From: Siphonodentalium dalli
Taxonomy: Eukaryota; Mollusca; Scaphopoda; Gadilida; Siphonodentaliidae
Reading direction: 5' to 3'
Length of the DNA: 64,000 nucleotides
Assembly: GCA_032622095.1 (NCBI GenBank)
Contig: CP136069.1
Coordinates: 39,038,194-39,102,193, forward strand
Within the stretch, counting starts at the first letter, position 1. Each line of letters opens with the position of its first letter. The position numbers were made by a program, and so were the translations under genes. The notes beneath the pieces are model-generated. The model was not told the origin of the DNA. It did no database searches and saw only the letters and a program-made list of their open reading frames with translations. This document shows positions 57,069-64,000 of this stretch, piece after piece.

Positions 57069-57520
57069 ATGAGCGACTGTTACCAACAAATTTGACTGCC
57101 GAGCAGCGTTCCAACTCAATGCCCAAAGGGTGTCAGATGGCGACGACAACGATATCAACAACTACGACAACAATAACAACGACGACAACATCAGCAACTA
57201 CGACAATAACAATGACAACATCTACAACAACGGCAACAATGAAAACGACAACATCATCAACAACTACGACAACAATAACAACGACGACACTGTCAACGAC
57301 GACGACAACAAAAGTTACAACTTGGACAATAATAACAATGACAACTACTCCAGCGACAACAACCAATATCATACCAACGACATTGACCACAACGATGCCA
57401 TTTTCAACCATTAAACAAGGTATCCCAACAACACCAAATCGGGAGTCTCGTGTGCGGTATTTCCACAAATTACATCGTAACGGAGGTGGGGGTCAGTGTG
57501 GATTATTTAACCCCTTTTAA
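57069..57520 (+). CDS. Thr-rich mucin-like exon of the lectin gene (set 2)
   Basis: The acceptor ACTATTTTAG (57059-57068) opens in phase 1; joined to 56230 it gives D-E-R-L-L-P-T-N-L-T-A-E-Q. From about 57130 to 57410 almost every residue is Thr (ACx codons) with some Ser, Ile, Met and Ala, the pattern of a heavily O-glycosylated mucin stalk. After T-I-K-Q-G the frame stays open (TPNRESRVRYFHKLHRNGGG) to TAA at 57518-57520; CAAG|GTATCC at 57416-57419 is an alternative donor in phase 1. The antisense Val-rich and the other-frame Asn/Asp-rich translations have no support. A polyadenylation signal AATAAA follows at 57835-57840. Confidence 0.75.
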
Positions 57521-57834
57521 GTCTCGCTACTGTAGCATATATCTTGTGTCTTGACTGTAGTCTTGATCTTTACAATCTTGACTCTTGATCTGCGAAATTT
57601 ATAGCCCTTGGGTTCTGATTCAAGTCTTTATTTACACACTGATTGTTTTATTCTGATAATAATCCCATCAGATAAATTATGATCATCTATAATAGCTTCA
57701 TGTGATCAATAGCACTGGTAGCTCTCTAAGATTACAACTCAATAGAAGAGAAGATCTGAGAATTAAATATGTGTGCAAATATATACACGGAAACTGTTAT
57801 TCCAAATTACGCCACAAAAGAATAGTCAAACTTC

Positions 57835-57840
57835 AATAAA
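57835..57840 (+). promoter_or_regulatory. Possible polyadenylation signal of the lectin gene
   Basis: AATAAA 315 bases after the TAA that closes the Thr-rich frame; the intervening sequence has no other element. Confidence 0.35.
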
Positions 57841-58650
57841 AGACACTTTTAGAAAGCCTATTAATAACACACCAACTTGATCAAGCGTGTTATATTGTTT
57901 ACTCAAATCATTGGGTTCACATTGGACATCCTGGGATTTAAATTCCAAATGGTGTGCAAACCCTCAATATGGGTGCTAATTCTGACATGCTCTCTTGAGA
58001 TTTCCGTTACAAAGCCGACCCATGGAAGTGGCCACTTGTTTTTATACCAGGCGACCATTCATACTAGGTCTTAAATCCAAACACACAATGTGGTCGAAAA
58101 ACCACCATATGGTCAAAAATCATACGGACGTGGTCAGTTGAACCGTGAGCAGCGGTTTTACGGTTGCGTGTGACAGTTGGGCGCAGTTCCGCAACTGGTG
58201 ACGTCACCGCTAAACCCGACAGTGCTAAGAATCTGGGACGAAATACGAACAAATTACCAACTTAAAACATTAAACTATGGAAACGTTATTAATAATTACG
58301 ACCTACTGTTTAAATACAATAATAAATGTGACGTAATGAGATGAATATAATGGGATAATGTGCATGTTTACAACTAGAATGGGGTGAATAAATGGGAAAA
58401 TGGTGACGAAAATGAGCATGTTTACAAAGCGATGTTGTGAAACCGAAGGTACGAAATTTACTCTGACATTAATGGTATACTTTGCAACATCGCTACAACA
58501 CGGATTGGATTGGATTCGATTGTTAGCATTATAATAATTTATACAAAAACATAAAAATCTGTCCTGAAAATGTTCACAGGAACGGCATGGCCGATACATG
58601 CCGTCTTCCTGCCGCCCCTTATACACAATTGAGAACAAGTTGATGGCGAT
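57841..58650. other. Non-coding stretch, nothing recognised
   Basis: Repeated words TGGTCGAAAAACC / GTGGTCAG occur around 58090-58140. A 152-codon minus frame (58303-58761) runs into the terminal repeat of the next element and lacks any domain, so I do not count it as a gene. Confidence 0.4.
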
Positions 58651-58654
58651 AACG

Positions 58655-59283
58655 AGTGTATTTGAGCAAAAAGCTGTAGCTGGCTGTAGCCGTGGCCGGC
58701 TGTGGCTTATAAGACATGCGCAGTAGAAAGCTACAGCTTGCAGGGAAATAAATGGCGACAATCACTAAACATTGTACTCCGACTCTGATATGGGATTTTC
58801 CATCAGGGAGATATTTTTTTAATACTACTCCCTCCGTGGGGACACATAATTGTCATTCCCATTTTGTTAGCATCAAACTAGATATTTTATATCTATGATA
58901 TATTTCTTATTTGGTGAATAATTAAACTTATTTCGTAAAAATATATATAATTATATCTTATTTGCATATGCCGATTTAGAGAACGAGATATAATCACATA
59001 TCATACTCTTTTAAATATCAGATTTATGGAGGCATGGACTCAGTACGAGTGTTAATTGCTTCAAATGTGCTTGCATCAGCGATCGAGACCATTGGTGAAT
59101 TGATATAGCAACATAATGCCAACATTATGCCGGCATAATATTATCCATCAGCCACATTCCAAGTTCGGAGTAGCGGTACACAAGTTAGTGACCACCAGCT
59201 GTGGCCGGCTGTAGCTTTCTGTAGCTTTCTACTGCGCATGCATAGCCGGCTACGGCTACAGCTGTTTTGCTCAAATACACTCA
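58655..59283. mobile_element. TIR element with about 85-base ends
   Basis: The left end GAGTGTATTTGAGCAAAA followed by AGCTGTAGC, GGCTGTAGC and GGCCGGCTGTGG and ATGCGCAGTAGAAAGCTAC is inverted at 59199-59283. The interior (58740-59195) is AT-rich and non-coding. Confidence 0.8.
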
Positions 59284-60004
59284 TTAACATTGTTATGTGA
59301 AAATCAAGATGTGGCACGAACGTCAGCTATGGTCGAGAAGATGAAGATTTGTTACGCGTTTTGGGGTTGTGTTATATTCATCCATTTTGTACTGCGAATT
59401 GAGTTATGTTAATAGTCTCGATTGTGCGCTTTCGTCTTAAGCTCTGATTGGCGGAAATAACTAGGAATTCCGCGGATCGGAATACATGTAGGACCTCAAC
59501 GGCAGGTAATCAAACCCAATGCCAATGGTTACCTGTCGGGTTTGTCTGATGTTTACTTACACTATCAGTGGGTGCTGGGAGAGTTGAAATGAGCATGCTT
59601 GGATTTCGGTTAATGTTTTCCATGCCCGTGTGCCTCCGACTCGAATAATACTCGGTGCAGGGACAGGGGTGTTTGGTCATATTTGGTCAAAATAATTGGA
59701 AGTTGCATGCCTCACACAACATTAACAGGAAATTTCACACCACATGTAGGTTCAAATGTCTCATTGTTGGCTTTTCTAACCAGTAATTAGAGGGAAATCT
59801 GTTGTTTCTAGACCAACAGTAGGATATTTTGTTTATACATTTGGTTTTAAAAAAATTGTCTGAAATGGCAATTAGACGGAAAATTTTCCAAAATTAGTGG
59901 GTGTCAGGTTGGAAATTTTACAAGAAGTTACAACCCAAGGGGTGGGTGCAAATTGATTTATGCGAACCTGGGAGTTTGGTCTGGTTCAGGGGAGTCGGGT
60001 GCAG
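59284..60004. other. Non-coding stretch, nothing recognised
   Basis: A short inverted pair (GGCAGGTAATCAAACCC at 59500 and GGTTACCTGTCGGGTTTG at 59525) is the only structure noticed. Confidence 0.4.
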
Positions 60005-60019
60005 TTGAAACGTTCAAGG

Positions 60020-60235
60020 TGGACCCCTCTAACATGGACCCTCTAAAATGGACCCTCTAACATGGACCATCTAACATGGACCCTCTAACCATGTAGCAAG
60101 CATGAACAACCGCCTAACATGGACCCTCTAACCATGTAGCAAGCATGAACAACCACCTAACATGGACCCTCTAACCATGTAGCAAGCATGAACAACCGCC
60201 TAACATGGACCCTCTAAACATGTAGCAAGCAATCA
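60020..60235 (+). repeat. Two-level minisatellite
   Basis: Five units of about 14 bases (CTCTAACATGGACC) from 60030 merge into about 3.5 units of 43-44 bases (CTCTAACCATGTAGCAAGC, ATGAACAACCGCCTAACATG) ending near 60235. Confidence 0.9.
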
Positions 60236-62024
60236 TTTTGCGCGAAATAGTCCAGGCAGCTGACATCAATCAATCGTAGTTTCTGGTGTCGCTTAATAAC
60301 TTTGCTTTACTGGCTCATTTTACCTGTATATGTTGTTAGTTTTTACATTATATAACAAAGACAACAAATTAAAAAAATTCTTCAATGTTCCCTATTATAC
60401 TCTCACTTAAATTTGGCAAATCGTCTTGAAATTTGGCAAACACAAATTAATTCGGCAATAGAAAACTGAAAACCCTGCTTACACTTCTGTATAACTTCAA
60501 ATGCTGGTAAAATTGAGGATCAGGGCACCAATGTTTTACTCATGCTACATTGCCAGTGCTCAGTTACTTTGCAGGACATAACACCACAAGTTACTAGTAA
60601 ACAAAACATGGCCACTTGGAGCTGCCTGTGTATAATGACAATGGTAATTGCTGGGCGATATATTGTCACCATATTGATTGGCAGTCTGGCTTTTTAATGA
60701 CATGGACTAAGTTTATATTTTATTTATTGCGAAGATGTACATTAGTTAAAAGTCTGCTAGTAAGTTAAGTTTACATGGATGCTGGTATGAAAATGAAAAA
60801 GTATTTTACCCATTATACCGCGTTTCAGCAAACAGATTCCCAGCCATCCGGAACCGAGAACAGTAAACAATTGAACATCTAAGTTTCATGCAACTGGAAA
60901 CTATTTAGCAGAAATACTGAGAAATAGTTATATTTAGTTATTGACTACCTCTATATTTGAATAAAAGACAAACCCTTCTAATCCTACTTATCACAGAAAC
61001 AAATACGATTTAGCTTCCCGAATGGCTGGTTCGTAAATATAGTCAGGTGAAAATGGGTTAACATTGAACCTAAGCATTCACATATGTTCACATTGGACTT
61101 ATATCATTCTTAAATAAGCCCACAGTGAGTGAAAACACATCACCACTGTCAATAGGTTTCTACGTTATGTTCTAACTCGCTTGCAGCTCGAACGAACATA
61201 AAGTATTTATGGAATAACTACAACGAATGCATGATGTTAAATGTAAACTTTAATGGACAAACGTGAAGTGTAGCGATAAATATCGTTCGCAGACTATCAG
61301 TCATAAACAAATAAGACATGAAATGATGAATATTATAGTGTTACAAGCATCTCCCAATCATGGGGTGGTGGGTGGGGGGGATACAACGCAAAACTTCAAG
61401 AGTAGAATGAAGCTTGACCACCGTGTCAAGCGAGTTAAACCAATGCAAAATCAGTCGTGTGAATACGCTCACACGAGCTCGTCGTTACGATTGCCTTGAG
61501 CATCGTTCAGACGGCGCGGTATTGACCCAGTTTGAATGACCACAACAAACTGGACAACTTCGTTAACTCGTTACCGGCCGTGCACTATGCACACGTTGGC
61601 GAACATCAATAAATATATTTATAGTAATGTTTCAGATGAAATATGTCATGTCTATTTTAATTGTCCGTGGAGTTATCTCTTTATGGAAAATACTTGGGAT
61701 GACATACCTGAAGTCATTGGTTACTGCCCATAAAATATGCGATGGCAGGTAGTTTCTCCTGGGCTATATTATTATGATATGCCTTAACGTGGTATCGATA
61801 TCGCTTAGTTCAACATTAATAGTAGGGGCATCTTTAAACTAAATCTTCCGATTTAAAAAACCAAGCTAGAAATTTATACTCAATTCACTGAAAAGGAAAG
61901 GTATAACATGTTGACCGGTACACGCATTGGTTTATTTTATGTGAAAAATGTATTATTAGAAATATTTTTCACAATTGTTTTAATTAAAATGATCCTTTTT
62001 GTAAAGGTAATGTTTTCAAGAAGA
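60236..62024. other. Non-coding stretch with one dispersed-repeat piece
   Basis: 60560-60720 resembles 29870-30000. The frames at 61263-61499 and 61536-61733 are short and unconserved. Confidence 0.4.
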
Positions 62025-63115
62025 GTGGCCCCGTGTGATCCTGGGTAGAATGTGCCTACCGCCCCACTGCGAGAGGTAAGTATCCCCAATGTGGCGCCAT
62101 GTTTGTCGCGATGTATATCCCGCGAGGTGTGGGGTAGGAGTCCTGGTGGTACTAGGCGGTCGTATCACATGAGGCATCGTCCTCTTGATACGGATTTGCT
62201 CATGGTCCGCATTGGTCATACATCGCATCAATACGTGTGGTTGAGTTGACCCGACCGAATCAATCGGCTAGTCACGCCTCTCCACAAAGTTTCAAATTGT
62301 TTTCATATGTTGTAAATTTTTTCCCGGTGTATGCAGTTGTGTGTCTCTTTCAATTTCGTTTTGATGATTATGAAATGTTTCAATCTGGTACTGTTTTGCA
62401 CCTGTTTCTGTGGGTACCGAGGGGCTGCTGTATGCAACGGCTAAGCGAGCCACCGTTTAAGATATGACACAGTCTTTGGTCCGACCATAATTCGAAGGGT
62501 ATTACGAGACGGCCGATGGGCTAGTCTGTCAATTGTTTGCTGTCCATATGGCAACTAAAACCAAACAATATATTGATCGTAGGAGTGATGACTCGCTTAG
62601 TTCCAAAGGTGCTGAGATATATCCGCAGTACTTGTTCTTTGCTTTGATGCAAATATCAAGAGACCATCTGTGTTTTGTCATTGATAAAACGCCACAAAGC
62701 ATTCGAGGACAATTGAAATCTATCTATACAATCAGGATTGAATTTTCAAGGAAAGTTAAATCTGCCGATATTCTGCTGTTAAAATCAATTGCACAAACAC
62801 AAGTGCTGAGTACTCCTCGCACACAAGATACTGAATAGTAGCAGAGCTGTGTTGCGATACTCGACATAGATTCTACTGAATATATTGGCTCAGTCGGCAA
62901 CACATGGAGTTACAGTCCATAGAGTTCCAAACAGAGTAATGGACAAAATGTTCCTTTGAACAGTTACCGTTTGACATAAAATCGTGCAAATTTCCACCGG
63001 CGTTGAAGGTTGGGCAGGTGAAGATACATTGAAGTATATATGTTCCAAATAAAGTACGATGTTCAAATGTCAGGGGTCAAGGCCAGGAAAATTGCGAAAG
63101 TAAAGCTGCATTGAT
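62025..63115 (+). mobile_element. Non-LTR retrotransposon copy 2 (Nimb/Jockey-like), 5' part
   Basis: The leader (62030-62290: GTAGAATGTGCCTACC, CGGTCGTATCACATGAGG, AATCAATCGGCTAGTCACGC) matches 845-1110. ORF1 follows and, after decay, PPALKVG and an R-C-x-N-V-R-G-Q-G-Q knuckle relic near 63000-63090. The element ends near 63115 and lacks ORF2. Confidence 0.75.
62548..62838 (+). pseudogene. ORF1 of non-LTR copy 2
   Basis: From ATG 62548 the frame reads MATKTKQYIDRRSDDS, GAEIYPQYLFFAL, LCFVIDKTPQSIRGQLKSI and ends with TAG at 62836-62838. The blocks correspond to those at 1397-1550 but the frame is longer here. Downstream the homology resumes in other frames (GVTVHRV-like text near 62910, LKVG near 63005). 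RNA-binding ORF1 protein of a LINE; inactive. Confidence 0.7.
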
Positions 63116-63639
63116 ATGATTCTGGTAAGTCAAACTGGTGATGTTACGAACTACAATTTTTTCTAAATATGTCATTTTCGCGATGTTTGGTTGATCCGAC
63201 CAATTTGAGAGAAAGCCTGTGTCTGTGTAAAACATTCAAGAACATATAATTTGTTGTAACATAATAACAATAGTTACGCTGGACGCGAATAGTCATCTTA
63301 ATTATGATCGGTTGACAACAGCAAACAACCATTATTAAAATAATTAACAATATATGTTTTTGAATGTTTTATGCATATAATGGGTTGTCTTCGATATGTT
63401 CAGTTTATCCGAACACCGCGAAAACAACATTATAAAATTAACATTACTTTTTTTTAGCAGCATCAGTGTTCCTCACCAGCATCATATCAATTCAGCAGTA
63501 GGACTACTTAGCCAGGGGTGATATTCATTTCCGTAATGTAATCTACTCGCGCTGAAACGTCCGAAATTGGTCGAAAATAAAAAGAATTGTCCGAAATAAC
63601 TTGAGAATCGTAAGAGTGTGCCTGAAAAGATCATTACAT
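63116..63639. other. Non-coding stretch, nothing recognised
   Basis: A CGAAATTGGTCGAAAATAAA / CCGAAATAAC word pair near 63570 is the only repeat noticed. Confidence 0.4.
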
Positions 63640-63850
63640 ACAATCAGTGTATGGTGGACCACCTCCTGTAACAGCAACCTCTCTGATGCCGCGTGGCGTG
63701 CTGTTAATCGCCTTGCGAATGATCTACATCAGAGCATGTTGTAGATCATCACTGTGGTCTGGTGGTGGTTGCATGCTGACTACTCTCCTGCCTAGCATGT
63801 CCCACACATGTTCGACGGCAATGCTGTCAGTCTGACGTGGGAAAGTTCAT
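63640..63850 (-). pseudogene. Tc1/mariner transposase, C-terminal fragment
   Basis: The minus-strand frame reads DSIAVEHVWDMLGRRV, PPPDHSDDLQHALM, a stop, then IIRKAINSTPRGIREVAV and TGGGPPYT. This is the closing part of Tc1-type transposases (N-P-IEHVWDxLGRRV ... L...L...W..I.......I.SMPRR....I...GGxTxY), where the E of VEHVWD stands at the third catalytic position of the DDE/D triad. The catalytic residues upstream and both TIRs are missing and a TAG replaces the usual EEW region, so it is a dead remnant. Confidence 0.85.
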
Positions 63851-64000
63851 CCATGCAGCATTCTAATTTGAGTATTAATTCTATATTGGAGCCATTGAAG
63901 TTTGGTGTCAGGCGTGGTAGTAAATGGATTACGAAATATATTGTCCCATGATTGTGAGTCGTCTTTTATTTCCGATTTCCATTTTTTACATGAGTTTGGC
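63851..64000. other. Window end, nothing recognised
   Basis: Short AT-rich stretch without a feature. Confidence 0.4.

Noticed and set aside
57133-57468. Val-rich minus frame and Asn/Asp-rich plus frame over the ACA tract
   Set aside because: Antisense and shifted translations of the Thr-rich exon; only the Thr frame is linked to splice sites in phase with a CTLD exon.
58303-58761. 152-codon minus frame
   Set aside because: Runs into a terminal repeat of the 58655-59283 element, no conserved motif, no signal peptide of convincing form.

Overview
This looks like nuclear DNA from a marine invertebrate, most likely a mollusc and perhaps a gastropod. The window is AT-rich, has no operon-like gene packing, has GT-AG exon boundaries, and is crowded with decayed non-LTR retrotransposons, TTAA-flanked MITEs and foldback elements. 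One retroelement has an ORF1 of the Nimb/Jockey type known from snails. Genus-level identity cannot be fixed by eye. No complete single-exon host gene is visible, and nothing bacterial or organellar was seen.

Layout. 0.1-9.3 kb is a nested transposon complex: a non-LTR element (ORF1 with zinc knuckles) is split by a 6.65 kb palindromic element (2216-8867). That element carries two opposed, decayed copies of the end of an uncharacterised invertebrate protein family (EEADTR / GCDTxSxFxGxGK / Cys-rich tail), and was itself invaded by two further inverted-repeat elements (4941-6804 and 6858-7544). 9.4-29 kb holds tandem repeats, MITEs, minisatellites and 3' ends of CR1/L2-like and other LINEs. 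30.06-33.39 kb is one large foldback element whose arms are mostly tandem repeats. 33.5-39 kb has more dispersed repeats, including the largest ORF of the window (338 codons, minus strand), the C-terminal part of a LINE reverse transcriptase protein.

39.6-57.5 kb is the only convincing host-gene region: a C-type lectin locus spread over small exons. A signal-peptide-like exon (39602-39662) precedes two sets of CTLD half-exons. The first set is 44327-44541, 49281-49483 and 49692-49738. The second is 50844-51018, 55992-56230 and 57069-57520, the last coding a Thr-rich mucin-like tail. Splice phases of most exons are compatible, so the locus may be one gene with interchangeable C-terminal CTLD halves (QPN versus EPN sugar-loop motif) or two tandem paralogues. 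A lone copy of a terminal exon lies 20 kb upstream (29240-29292).

57.5-64 kb returns to repeats: a TIR element, a minisatellite, a second copy of the ORF1-bearing non-LTR element and a Tc1/mariner transposase fragment. All calls are by reading the sequence; no database search or alignment program was run.
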